DNA from: Acidisphaera sp. S103
Lineage (GTDB): Bacteria > Pseudomonadota > Alphaproteobacteria > Acetobacterales > Acetobacteraceae
DNA length: 64,000 nucleotides
Direction: 5' to 3'
Assembly: GCF_009765975.1 (NCBI RefSeq)
Contig: NZ_LMUJ01000108.1
Span: 58,952 to 122,951, forward strand
Part shown: in pieces, positions 16,638 to 24,440 of the stretch
How positions within the stretch are numbered: the stretch's first letter is position 1
Layout: each line of letters begins with the position of its first letter
Translations under genes and position numbers: made by a program
The notes under the pieces: generated by a model
The model's input: only the letters and a program-made list of their open reading frames with translations
What the model was told of the DNA's origin: nothing
Databases searched by the model: none

Positions 16638-17036
16638 ATGGAATTGGGACTCATGGAGATGAAGCGACCATCGTCTGGCAAAGTTGGATTTCTCCGGCGC
16701 GCCGCTGGCGCACTCATGGGTATCAGCCTCGGAAGTGTCGGGATGGTGCTCTGGTTCAGCTTTTATTTCCCCATGAGCAGACCGGAGCAGCCTAACCCCA
16801 CCAAGGGCTTCGCGTATCTACTTAACGAACATAAATAATACTTCTATGTTACGCACTCAGAGTATTTAGCGTCGACTGTCGCGACGTGGGGTTTTCATGG
16901 CGGAATCATTTTTCTCTTAGCTATGTTCTGGAAATTTAAAGACCTCAAAATGAGTCGTCCCTGTCTAAGCGACATTTTGACTATGGCTACAGCCGCAATC
17001 ATGTCGATCGGTTTGATCGCTTGGATCGGTATATAG
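16638..17036 (+). pseudogene. Small membrane protein gene interrupted by an in-frame TAA
   Basis: One frame runs from ATG 16638 through FLRRAAGALMGISLGSVGMV (membrane helix 1) to NEHK, then TAA at 16836-16838. It continues without another stop through YFYVTHSEYLASTV, GFHGGIIFLLAMFWKF (helix 2) and LTMATAAIMSIGLIAWIGI (helix 3) to TAG at 17034. The second part has the composition of a real protein and joins naturally, so a nonsense mutation (or a sequencing error) in a roughly 132-codon gene is the likely explanation. Lower GC than neighbours suggests it came with the mobile DNA. Function unknown. Confidence 0.5.
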
Positions 17037-17110
17037 GGGGCGCAAGCTTGGAGGACCTTCGGAAGCGCACCTCAACTCGCATTCTATGCGGATGGCGCAA
17101 TACGTGCCTC

Positions 17111-17521
17111 CTATATTCTATTATTGATAACAGATTTCATCAATAAAAGGCTATAACTGTGACGTATTGACCTCCGTATGCCTTCCCCTGCGTCCCCGCC
17201 GGGGGGCTTTACGTCCGTGTCGAGACTATCGAGGCCGGAGATGGTAACCGGCTTGCGGTTGGGGAACTCGGCAATCAGGCGTAATTGCCCGCCCATGGCT
17301 TCGACATAGGAGCGGAGCGTCGACAGCAGGAAGTCGCTGCGCTTTTCGATTCGCGAGACCCCATCTTGCGAAATATGGAGGGCTGCGGCCATTCTCGTCT
17401 GGGTGAGTTCGTGTGCCTTGCGCAAATCGCGCAGCGTCATCTCGTCCTCGATCAGTTGAGCAGCCTTCGCCGCGATGTCCTGCTGCTGGTCGGCCGGCAG
17501 CCCGGCAATGACTTCATCCAA
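17111..17521 (-). CDS. XRE/HTH-type antitoxin, start codon altered
   Basis: 136 residues as read from TTG 17521. The helix-turn-helix is LRDLRKAHELTQTRMAAALH, then ISQDGVSRIEKRSDFLLSTL, the usual signature of HTH antitoxins paired with RelE/HigB-like toxins. The likely true start is 12 bases upstream (17531-17533): an AGGAG site lies 7 bases before that codon, and the usual ATG-Ala-Arg-Thr-Leu-Asp start reads ATC here. The antitoxin may therefore be poorly translated. The C-terminal tail after GLDSLDT runs into non-family sequence. The toxin gene lies directly upstream. Confidence 0.7.
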   Translation of the reverse strand: MDEVIAGLPADQQQDIAAKAAQLIEDEMTLRDLRKAHELTQTRMAAALHISQDGVSRIEKRSDFLLSTLRSYVEAMGGQLRLIAEFPNRKPVTISGLDSLDTDVKPPGGDAGEGIRRSIRHSYSLLLMKSVINNRI

Positions 17522-17557
17522 TGTCCTTGCGATATCAATCTCCTGTTTTCCGGCGTG

Positions 17558-17893
17558 TCAGATGGTCGTCGAACCGCTTGTCGGCGGTTGCGATGAGATT
17601 GCGGTAAACCGAGCCTCGACGCTGCCCGACTTGTCGCCGGCGACTGGAACGATGGCCTGTCGAGCAACATCGAAGGCAAAAGCGACGCGCCACACGCCGT
17701 CAGCGGCATCGAAACGAAGCTCCTTCATGTTGCCGTGTCTCGAGTTCTTGAGTGTGTCCACATGCGGGCGTCCCAGCATCGGCCCTATGCTCTCGAGCAA
17801 GCGCGCCTTTGCCGCCAGCATCGTCTGCACCTCACGGGGCAATTCAAGAAACTCGGCGTCGAATGCCTCGTGAAAAATCACTGCCCAGGCCAT
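17558..17893 (-). CDS. RelE/HigB-type toxin, frameshifted at the C-terminus
   Basis: 111 residues from ATG 17893. Gp49/HigB-like core: AWAVIFHEAFDAEFLELPRE, GPMLGRPHVDTLKNSRHGNM, KELRFDAADGVWRVAFAFDV, then IVPVAGDKSG. After that the family would read a segment like RFYRNLIATADKRFDDHLTRR. That exact segment is present in another frame of the next 60 bases, ending at TGA 17535. A single-base deletion near 17605-17612 therefore replaced the last 20 or so residues. Toxins of this class cut ribosome-bound mRNA and the C-terminal helix usually matters, so it may be inactive. Confidence 0.75.
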   Translation of the reverse strand: MAWAVIFHEAFDAEFLELPREVQTMLAAKARLLESIGPMLGRPHVDTLKNSRHGNMKELRFDAADGVWRVAFAFDVARQAIVPVAGDKSGSVEARFTAISSQPPTSGSTTI

Positions 17894-17910
17894 CGGCTCG
17901 CTATTGCAGA

Positions 17911-17938
17911 ACAATATATGTTTTTAAAGACATATTGT
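17911..17938. promoter_or_regulatory. Palindrome upstream of the toxin-antitoxin pair
   Basis: ACAATATATG-TTTTTAAA-GACATATTGT: imperfect inverted repeat (ACAATAT ... ATATTGT) 17 bases upstream of the toxin ATG. An AT-rich palindrome at this place is what one expects for autoregulation by an antitoxin HTH dimer. Binding is inferred from position only. Confidence 0.4.
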
Positions 17939-17980
17939 AGCAGCCACCGTTGACGTTAACCTCTGGCATTGCCTAACAAC

Positions 17981-18062
17981 CGTCATGGTGGGTGCAGGCC
18001 GCCATCTACGCCTTTGTTTTAGCGAGAAAAGGCGTGGACGCCGATCTTCATCGGCGTGACGG
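17981..18062. repeat. 80-bp composite dispersed repeat, copy 1
   Basis: CGTCATGGTGGGTGCAGGCC starts a segment that recurs at 46895-46975 with about three quarters of the bases matching. It contains a REP-like hairpin (ATGGTGGG...GGCCGCCAT, imperfect) and a second, cleaner hairpin at 18038-18057: ACGCCGAT / ATCGGCGT around a CTTC loop. Non-coding; the rest of 17940-18216 shows nothing recognisable. Confidence 0.6.
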
Positions 18063-18216
18063 GCGGACGATGGCTGTCAAAGAGTCAACTTTAGCGATCG
18101 CTGGTGTTATTTCCCTACCGCCGGCCTGCGTGTGAGAGCGCTTCATTCTTGAGAGGTGCAGGTTGTGGGCCATGGAGGTGTCAGCAAGCCCTGACCCAAC
18201 GGTCAGAATCAGCCGT

Positions 18217-19701
18217 TCACACCTTCAGCGACGCCATTGTCGCAAGCTGTTCACGCGGCAGGTCGATCCGCAGCACGCGGCCGCCCCAGCCGCGGACCAG
18301 GTCGGCATCGACGGCGTCGTCAGCCGCGTCATTGGCGCGCTTGATCAGGACGTCGGGGCGCAGGGCCTCGATCAAAGATTCCGGGGAGTCCTCCTCGAAC
18401 AGGCACACCATGTCGACGCAGGCGAAGCTCGCCAGGACGGCGGCGCGCGCGGCCTCGGGCTGGACCGGATGGGGGCTGCCTTTCTGGCGGCGGACGCTGG
18501 TGTCGGCGTTCAGGCCGACGATCAGGCGGTCGCAAGAGGCGCGGGCTTGCTCCAGTAGCGCGATGTGCCCCTGGTGCAGCAGGTCGAAATGGCCGTTGGT
18601 GAAACCGACCCGCCAGCCACGGTGACGCCAGCGTTCGGCCTGCTCCACCGCTTCCTCACGGGTGACGATTTTCCGTAGTGCGCTGTGCTGCGGGGTCAGC
18701 GCGGACAGCAGATCGGCTTCCCGCACCACTGACGCGCCGACCTTGCCGACGGAGATGCCGGCGGCGAGGTTGGCCAGCCGCACGGCGACCGGCAGGTCCA
18801 GTTGGGCGGCCAGCGCCGCGCCCAGGGCAGCGAGGGCCGTGTCCCCTGCCCCCGATGTGTCGAAGACGTCCGCCGCCTCGGCCGGGAAATGCTGGGACCC
18901 GGTGGCGTCCACCAGCGTCATGCCGTCGTTGCCGCGGGTCACCACGACGGCGCCGAAGCCATGTTGGGCGCGCAGATGCTGGCCGGCGGCGACGATCTGC
19001 GCCTCGGTGTCCACCGGCATGTGGGTGGCGGCAGCGAGTTCCTGGCGGTTCGGCATCACCACGTCGGCGCCGGCGTAGCGGGAGAAATCGCTGCCGCGCG
19101 GATCGACGATCAGCTTGCGGCCGGTGGTGCGTGCGGCCTCCACCAGTTTCGCCGGCACGTCGGCGGACAGCACGCCCTTGCCGTAGTCGGACAGCACGGT
19201 GACGCTGGTGGCGGCCATGGCGTCCATTGCGATGCGCAGCAGGCGTTCGGCGAGCTTCGGGTGGATCGGGTCGGTCTGCTCGCGGTCGGCGCGCAGCAAT
19301 TGTTGGCCGGCGGCGATCAGGCGGGTTTTCAGCGTGGTGGTACGGCCGCCTTGGACCAGCAGCCAGGGTTCGACGTTCGGCTGGCCGCCGACCAGGCCGG
19401 TCAGGTCCGATCCGGCCTGGTCATCGCCGACGACGGAGATGAAGGCGGTGGCCACCCCCAGGGCGGTGAGGTTGCGCACCACATTGCCGGCGCCGCCGGG
19501 CAGCGCGACCTCCCGCTCGATCGCCAGGATGGGGACCGGCGCTTCCAGGCTGATGCGGCTGACCTCGCCGAAGGTGTAGCGGTCCAGCATCACGTCGCCG
19601 ATAACCAGTACGTTGGTATGCGCGAGACGGCGGACCGCGGCGGCGAGATCCGGTTGCGGTTCATCCGGGCGCGGCACGGAACCTAGCGTTATTTGGTTCA
19701 T
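18217..19701 (-). CDS. hldE: HldE: bifunctional heptose-7-phosphate kinase / heptose-1-phosphate adenylyltransferase
   Basis: 494 residues in two domains. Residues 1 to about 340 are a PfkB-type sugar kinase (VIGDVMLDRYTFGEVSRISL, LPGGAGNVVRNLTALG, and FDTSGAGDTALAALGAAL with the catalytic Asp). The rest is a cytidylyltransferase-like adenylyltransferase (GFTNGHFDLLHQGHIALLEQ, HxGH motif, VGLNADTSVRR). It phosphorylates D-glycero-D-manno-heptose 7-phosphate and later activates heptose 1-phosphate with ATP, giving ADP-heptose for lipopolysaccharide core. The C-terminus differs from the textbook ending (LPREQLATMASLKV) but the length is normal. Confidence 0.92.
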   Translation of the reverse strand: MNQITLGSVPRPDEPQPDLAAAVRRLAHTNVLVIGDVMLDRYTFGEVSRISLEAPVPILAIEREVALPGGAGNVVRNLTALGVATAFISVVGDDQAGSDLTGLVGGQPNVEPWLLVQGGRTTTLKTRLIAAGQQLLRADREQTDPIHPKLAERLLRIAMDAMAATSVTVLSDYGKGVLSADVPAKLVEAARTTGRKLIVDPRGSDFSRYAGADVVMPNRQELAAATHMPVDTEAQIVAAGQHLRAQHGFGAVVVTRGNDGMTLVDATGSQHFPAEAADVFDTSGAGDTALAALGAALAAQLDLPVAVRLANLAAGISVGKVGASVVREADLLSALTPQHSALRKIVTREEAVEQAERWRHRGWRVGFTNGHFDLLHQGHIALLEQARASCDRLIVGLNADTSVRRQKGSPHPVQPEAARAAVLASFACVDMVCLFEEDSPESLIEALRPDVLIKRANDAADDAVDADLVRGWGGRVLRIDLPREQLATMASLKV

Positions 19702-20000
19702 TCAACCTGCTGTCATAGGAGCGTCGCGACGATGCAACTTATCTTCGCGTGTGGCCGCGACAAGAAGCAAGCATCGTGATCGCGCAATCGTGGAAAACTT
19801 AAGTATGAGGGTATCACGAGATACTAGACAGTCTAGCCACATTTTTATGCAAGATTTAGGGATATCGCGCCACAAGTTTAGCCTATTTCCTCGGCGTTGC
19901 CCCTCATCGGCGAAAGCGACTGGAACCAGCATCGCAATCTTCGTCGTCTACCGCTGGATACAGCGCAAACGAACCACGCGCCGCTGCGGCACGCTCCCAA
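19702..20000. other. Intergenic gap without a recognised gene
   Basis: About 300 bases between hldE and the phosphatase gene, both on the minus strand, so hldE probably has its own promoter here. It is more AT-rich than the flanks near 19790-19890 and contains a short palindrome CTAGAC-A-GTCTAG at 19824-19836, a possible operator. Open frames here are short and look like noise. Confidence 0.4.
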
Positions 20001-20717
20001 TCAGCTTTGCAGGAAGCCCAGCCGGTCCTCCTCCAGCACCACGCAGGTCAGCGCCCCGCCCAGCACCGCGCCGGTATCGATCGCGATGCGGTTCGGCTGG
20101 ACGACCGGCTCCCGCTTCGGGGTATGTCCATGCACGATGACCGCACCGTGATTGGCGCGCGAGGACAGGAACGGCTCCCGGATCCACATCATGTCCTGGC
20201 GCGACTGCTTGTGCAACGGCACACCGGGCCGGATTCCGGCATGCACGAACAGATACGGGCCGATGTGATGGCTGATCTCAAGATCCCGCAGAAACAGCAA
20301 ATGCTGGCGTGGAATGCGGCTGGCCCACTCTGTCGGCGGTACGGTGCGGGAAATACCCCAACTCAGCAGCGAGTCCGCACCGCCGTTCGTCATCCAGTGG
20401 CTCGGCGCCTCCTTGTCGACACCGGCCAGCGCGGACAACATCATGAACTCATGGTTGCCCATCACGTTGACGCTGGCGTCGGCGGGCACCGGCGGCTGGT
20501 TGATCAGCCAGTCGATCACCTGGGCACTGTCGGCACCGCGATCCACATAGTCGCCCAGATGCACCAGGGTGGTATGGGCGACCGGCCGAACCGCCATGTC
20601 CTCGGCGATCATCTCGTGCAGGGCCACCAGGCGGTCGAGGCAGCCATGAATATCGCCCACGGCATAGACGCGCTGTCCGGCTGGCAGGGTCGCGGGGGCG
20701 GCGGTGAGTTCGATCAT
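20001..20717 (-). CDS. PPP-family metallophosphoesterase (serine/threonine protein phosphatase type)
   Basis: 238 residues from ATG 20717. The metal-binding motifs are in order: YAVGDIHGCLDRL (GDIHG), VHLGDYVDRGADS (GDYVDRG) and VMGNHEFMML (GNHE), then VHAGIRPG, HGHTPKR and a closing DTGAVLGG. This is the signature of bacterial phage-lambda-PPase-like phosphoesterases, which remove phosphate from proteins or small molecules such as diadenosine tetraphosphate. The longer frame upstream crosses the inverted repeat at 20741-20791 and lacks family residues, so it is rejected. The ABC genes are divergent. Confidence 0.87.
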   Translation of the reverse strand: MIELTAAPATLPAGQRVYAVGDIHGCLDRLVALHEMIAEDMAVRPVAHTTLVHLGDYVDRGADSAQVIDWLINQPPVPADASVNVMGNHEFMMLSALAGVDKEAPSHWMTNGGADSLLSWGISRTVPPTEWASRIPRQHLLFLRDLEISHHIGPYLFVHAGIRPGVPLHKQSRQDMMWIREPFLSSRANHGAVIVHGHTPKREPVVQPNRIAIDTGAVLGGALTCVVLEEDRLGFLQS

Positions 20718-20740
20718 GGGCACGCAAGTTACAGCCGACA

Positions 20741-20791
20741 GCGGGCATCCGCCAACCGCCTCTTGGCAATCGTCTCTTGGCGGATGCCCGC
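20741..20791. promoter_or_regulatory. Perfect 15-bp inverted repeat between divergent genes
   Basis: GCGGGCATCCGCCAA (20741-20755) and its complement TTGGCGGATGCCCGC (20777-20791) flank a 21-base loop that itself repeats CTCTTGG. It lies between the phosphatase start (20717) and the ABC ATP-binding start (20813), so it could be an operator or a 5'-leader hairpin of the ABC mRNA. Confidence 0.5.
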
Positions 20792-20812
20792 AAGCGCCGT
20801 ATCCGGACGCCC

Positions 20813-21553
20813 ATGGACGCGATTCAGGTCGAGAACCTCTCAAAACGATACGGCGCGGTTCTGGCGGTGGACGACATCAGCTTCGCCGCGCCGACGGGGG
20901 CCACGGTCGGGCTGCTGGGTGGCAACGGCGCCGGCAAGACCACCACCATCGCCATGCTGCTGGGCCTGCTGGTTCCCACCTCCGGCCGGATCACCGTGCT
21001 TGGGCACGACATGGCGAAAGACCGATTCGCGGCGCTGGCCCGAATGAATTTTTCCTCGCCCTATGTCGCCCTGCCGTCGCGGCTGACAGTGCGGGAGAAC
21101 ATGCGAGTGTATGGCCACCTCTACGATGTGGCCCGTGTCGACGACCGGATCGCCGTGTTGGCCCGGGAACTCGACCTGGGGCCGATCCTGGATCGCCCGG
21201 CGGGCCAGTTGTCCGCCGGCCAGAAAACCCGGGTGGCGCTGGCCAAGGCCCTGATCAACCGTCCGGAACTGCTGCTGCTGGACGAACCGACGGCCAGCCT
21301 GGACCCGGATACCGGCGACCTGGTCCGCACCTGGCTGGAACAATACCGCACCGAGAGCGGCTGCACGATCCTGCTCGCCAGCCACAACATGGCGGAGGTC
21401 GAGCGACTGTGCTCGCACGTCGTGATGCTGAAACAGGGCAAGGTGGTCGACCGCGGCAGCCCGGACGAGCTGCTGACGCGCTACGGCCGGCACGATCTGG
21501 AGGCGGTGTTCCTGGACATCGCCCGCGATCGCCGGCAGGCAATCCCCGCATGA
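20813..21553 (+). CDS. ABC transporter ATP-binding protein
   Basis: 246 residues from ATG 20813. Walker A is GLLGGNGAGKTTTIA. The signature is LSAGQKTRVALAKAL (Ala where most have Gly), Walker B is LLLLDEPTASLDP, and the H-loop is LLASHNMAEVE. It is a DrrA/ABC-2-type exporter ATPase. It overlaps the permease start by 4 bases (ATGA), so the two form one transporter. ABC-2 pumps of this kind export drugs, glycans or lipids. The downstream phosphatase gene is also overlapped, but gives no clear substrate clue. Confidence 0.9.
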   Translation: MDAIQVENLSKRYGAVLAVDDISFAAPTGATVGLLGGNGAGKTTTIAMLLGLLVPTSGRITVLGHDMAKDRFAALARMNFSSPYVALPSRLTVRENMRVYGHLYDVARVDDRIAVLARELDLGPILDRPAGQLSAGQKTRVALAKALINRPELLLLDEPTASLDPDTGDLVRTWLEQYRTESGCTILLASHNMAEVERLCSHVVMLKQGKVVDRGSPDELLTRYGRHDLEAVFLDIARDRRQAIPA

Positions 21554-22365
21554 GACCCCCCAACTTAAAACCCATGTTCCGCCGCATTTGGGGCCTGATG
21601 TACCGCCACCTCGCGCTGTACCGCCGGTCGTGGCCGCGCATGCTGGAACTGGCCTACTGGCCGATCCTGCAGATGTGCATCTGGGGCTTCACCGCCCGCT
21701 TCCTGGCCGCCCGGCTGGGCAATCCGGGGCTGATCGCGGGCGCCACGCTGCTGGGCGGCGTGTTGCTGTGGGAAGTGACGCTCCGCAGCCAGATGGGCAT
21801 GTCGATCTCCTTCCTGGAGGAAATCTGGTCGCGCAACCTGGGTCATGTCTTCGTCAGCCCCCTGCGTCCGTTCGAGCTGATCGCAGCGCTGATCGGCATG
21901 TCGATCATCCGCATGCTGCTCGGCGTGGTACCGGCGATCCTGCTGGCCTGGGGGCTGTACGCGTTCAACCTGTTCACCCTGGGACCGGTGCTGATCCTGT
22001 TCTTCATCAACCTGATGATCATGGGTTGGGCGGTGGCGCTGGGTGTCGTCTCGCTGATCCTGCGGCACGGCGCCGGAGCCGAACCACTGGCATGGGGCGT
22101 GCTGTTCGGGCTGGCGCCGTTCTCGGCTGTATTCTACCCGGTCTCCGTATTGCCGGCGTTCGTCCGGCCACTGTCCTATGCACTGCCCACAACCCATGTG
22201 TTCGAAGGCATGCGAGGCGCGCTGCTGCACGGTGAGGTACTGTGGGGCCACCTGGCCGCCGCGTTCGGGCTGAATTTGATCTGGATCGCCGGTGCCGCGT
22301 GGCTGTTCACGCGGCAATTCCATGCGGCCCGTGTGAGCGGTGCCCTGATAAACATTGGTGAATGA
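21550..22365 (+). CDS. ABC-2-type transporter permease
   Basis: 271 residues with six predicted membrane helices: among them AYWPILQMCIWGFTARFLAA, VVPAILLAWGLYAFNLF, VLILFFINLMIMGWAVALGV and LNLIWIAGAAWLFTR. A cytoplasmic N-terminus (RRIWGLMYRHLALYRRSWPR) and the ABC-2 helix between the second and third segments (EEIWSRNLGHVFVSPLRPFE) fit a DrrB-like permease. It pairs with the ATPase just upstream. A further 4-base overlap couples it to the histidine phosphatase. Confidence 0.88.
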   Translation: MRPPNLKPMFRRIWGLMYRHLALYRRSWPRMLELAYWPILQMCIWGFTARFLAARLGNPGLIAGATLLGGVLLWEVTLRSQMGMSISFLEEIWSRNLGHVFVSPLRPFELIAALIGMSIIRMLLGVVPAILLAWGLYAFNLFTLGPVLILFFINLMIMGWAVALGVVSLILRHGAGAEPLAWGVLFGLAPFSAVFYPVSVLPAFVRPLSYALPTTHVFEGMRGALLHGEVLWGHLAAAFGLNLIWIAGAAWLFTRQFHAARVSGALINIGE

Positions 22366-22982
22366 TGGAGACCTCTTTCTGGCTGATCCGCCACGCGCTG
22401 GTGTCGGAAAACGCCCGCGGCTTCCTGTACGGCGTGATGGACGTGCCGCTATGCGAGCCAACCCTGCTGGAGCAGGCACCGATGTATCGCTCGCTGGCCG
22501 CTCGGTTGCCACGTTCGGCCGACTGGCTGGTAACACCGCTGTCGCGCACCCGGCGCACCGCGGAGACGATCTTCGCCCACGGCTATCCCCAGACCCAACT
22601 TGGCGTGGAACCGGACCTCATCGAGCAGTCCCTGGGCGAGTGGCAAGGCCTGCCGCACGCCGAACTGCCAGCAAAGCTGCTGCACCCCGCGCACGCGTTC
22701 TGGCCGCTGGCCGGCAGCGAGAAGCCGCCCGGCGGCGAAAGCATGGCCGAGGTCATCACCCGCGTTGGCGCGGCGATGGAGCGCCTGGCCGAGACGCACG
22801 CCGGGCGGGACGTGGTGATCGTCAGCCACGGCGGGGCAATCCGTGGCGCGATCGCCCATGCGCTGCGGATCGAGGCGGACAACGCGCTGCACATGTCGGT
22901 GCAGAACCTGTCGTTGACCCGGTTGCAGCGGACGGTAGATGGGTGGCGGGTGCAGTGTGTGAATGAGTTGCCGGGGTATTGA
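22362..22982 (+). CDS. Histidine phosphatase family protein
   Basis: 206 residues of the phosphoglycerate-mutase superfamily. The catalytic N-terminal motif reads FWLIRHALVSEN (RHA where mutases have RHG). PLSRTRRTAETIF is the second Arg, SLGEWQGL holds the acid Glu, and VIVSHGGAIRG is the second catalytic His. Such enzymes dephosphorylate small molecules, for example alpha-ribazole phosphate or sugar phosphates. It starts inside the permease stop (ATGATGA). Why it is coupled to an exporter is unclear. Confidence 0.85.
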   Translation: MMETSFWLIRHALVSENARGFLYGVMDVPLCEPTLLEQAPMYRSLAARLPRSADWLVTPLSRTRRTAETIFAHGYPQTQLGVEPDLIEQSLGEWQGLPHAELPAKLLHPAHAFWPLAGSEKPPGGESMAEVITRVGAAMERLAETHAGRDVVIVSHGGAIRGAIAHALRIEADNALHMSVQNLSLTRLQRTVDGWRVQCVNELPGY

Positions 22983-23312
22983 TTCCACCTAGTGAACGCC
23001 GGAATCCCGTTCAGTCAGGGTAATCGGGCGAATGCGTAAGGTGATGATCAGTTGGAACGTAGGGCCTGTACCGGTTGGCCGGGAAATATCGGGGTTCTGC
23101 GGTGTTCCTGTCGCCGTGTCTGTCGGTTTGAGAATCACAGGGGTTGCAGTTGGAGGATTTGTAGGCAACGAAATTATAGATGAAACACCCTCGAAACTCG
23201 CGCAGCAAGACTCAGAATGTAGGGCAACACAGCCAACCCTCAAAGATCGTCGATAACGCTGACAATCCATCCGCCCCAAAACAATCAGACCGGACTGCGT
23301 TCGAGCCCACGA
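22983..23312. other. Gap without a convincing gene
   Basis: A 330-base stretch downstream of the histidine phosphatase. A short frame beginning at ATG 23180 (MKHPRNSRSKTQNVGQHSQP...) runs through a low-complexity, charged tail and may be the original N-terminus of the next gene, joined by a frameshift near 23310. Other frames are noise. GC is lower here than in the neighbours. Confidence 0.35.
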
Positions 23313-23993
23313 TTGCTATCCCACGACCAAGAGCACCACGCCCACGAGCGTCGATTCTGGAATCGGCAAATCCTGGTAGCCAAGTGGCTTAATGGAATAA
23401 CTTTGGGAGGTTCTATCGCCGCGTGTCTTGGACTGATCGCCCTCTATGTAAGTATATTAGGCGCCAATGACTCCACGATGAGAGCCAATCGAGCGTGGCT
23501 TTCACCGTCCTTCATGGTGCTCAATCGCCCTCTTGAGAACGGTAGCACCATTGGCTTTCAAATTCACGTGGAGAACGTTGGCCGGGAACCTGCCACCAAC
23601 GGGGTCTACACATTCAACTATTTTCTCGCGCCCTACATTACCGAAGGCAACGGCCCCGACGTCTTTCAGGAAAACACGACTTGCAGAGGCCTAAAGCCTG
23701 TCCCGCACAGCGGCATCACGATATATCCAGGCACAGTCAAATTTTGGATCCCATACAGCTTTGAAGATAAGAAAATGATTGCTGACATTTTGGAGCGGAA
23801 AGGGTCTCTTGTTATCGAGGGGTGTATCGCTTTTTTGACTTTTGGGCAAAGACATACAAGCGAATTCCGGTTCTTTTTGAGAGATACGCTTGGCCCTAGC
23901 TGTTGGGCTGCCAAAGAGGGCATTACCACGCCCCAGGGCGTCATGCAGTGTTGGAATTTCAATGGAATGCTCAGGGGTAGCGGATCCGATTGA
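23313..23993 (+). CDS. Hypothetical protein with one N-terminal membrane helix
   Basis: 226 residues as read from TTG 23313. Charged start (DQEHHAHERRFWNRQILVAK), one membrane helix (LNGITLGGSIAACLGLIALY), then a soluble domain that begins RANRAWLSPSF, VLNRPLENGSTIGFQIHVEN and VGREPATNG. This layout (charged HERRFW stretch, helix, beta-rich domain starting with RAW) is common in small membrane-anchored hypothetical proteins of alphaproteobacteria. No ATG or GTG start exists in this frame. Either TTG is used or a frameshift separates it from an upstream ATG at 23180. Its AT-richer DNA suggests acquisition. No function can be assigned. Confidence 0.55.
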   Translation: MLSHDQEHHAHERRFWNRQILVAKWLNGITLGGSIAACLGLIALYVSILGANDSTMRANRAWLSPSFMVLNRPLENGSTIGFQIHVENVGREPATNGVYTFNYFLAPYITEGNGPDVFQENTTCRGLKPVPHSGITIYPGTVKFWIPYSFEDKKMIADILERKGSLVIEGCIAFLTFGQRHTSEFRFFLRDTLGPSCWAAKEGITTPQGVMQCWNFNGMLRGSGSD

Positions 23994-24044
23994 CACGATG
24001 CAGTCCCTTGGTCGGGCTATCTCCCAATCCATTCACACCTCCGC

Positions 24045-24088
24045 CATCCGCGTGCATCTGCGTTCATCTCTTGTTCATCTGCGTAAGG
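24045..24088. repeat. Short tandem CATCTGCGTT-type repeats
   Basis: Four tandem 10-13 bp units: CATCCGCGTG, CATCTGCGTT, CATCTCTTGTT and CATCTGCGTAAGG. They lie in the non-coding interval before the zinc-finger gene and have a periodic non-coding look. Similar CATCTGCGTT arrays occur near GxxExxY-type elements in many genomes, and such a remnant is also present at 48316-48653. The link is inferred. Confidence 0.4.
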
Positions 24089-24239
24089 CGCCTTCCTTGC
24101 TAAAATCCTCACCACCCGGCCCAGTTCGACCTCCACCGACCGCCTAACCCGATTTCTCGGCCCGTTCACCGAACCAAGGTTGAAAGCATCCGCCGCATCG
24201 CTATCATCGCGCACCCTTCCGACCACCCAAAGGAACCTC

Positions 24240-24440
24240 ATGCTCGACGGTGCTGCCTCGGCGATCACGCCGACCGAGATCATCCACGTAGAGTCACGCA
24301 CCGTGGCCTGTGACGGCGGCGATGGCGCCCTGGGTCATCCCAGGGTCTTCCTGCGCATCGCCGATGAACAGGTGATGTGCCCGTACTGCTCGCGTCTCTA
24401 TGTCCTGAACCCGGGAGCCGATCACGCCAGCGGACATTGA
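24240..24440 (+). CDS. zf-CHCC zinc-finger domain protein
   Basis: 66 residues from ATG 24240 with AAAGGAACC upstream. Ligands of the CHCC zinc finger are visible: VACDGG (Cys), GHPRVFL (His), and VMCPYCSRLYVL (Cys, Cys). The bacterial domain is related to NDUFS6, a complex I assembly subunit, and small bacterial versions like this one have an unknown role. Its TGA stop (24438-24440) overlaps the probable start region of polA, so the two are probably coupled. Confidence 0.82.
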   Translation: MLDGAASAITPTEIIHVESRTVACDGGDGALGHPRVFLRIADEQVMCPYCSRLYVLNPGADHASGH

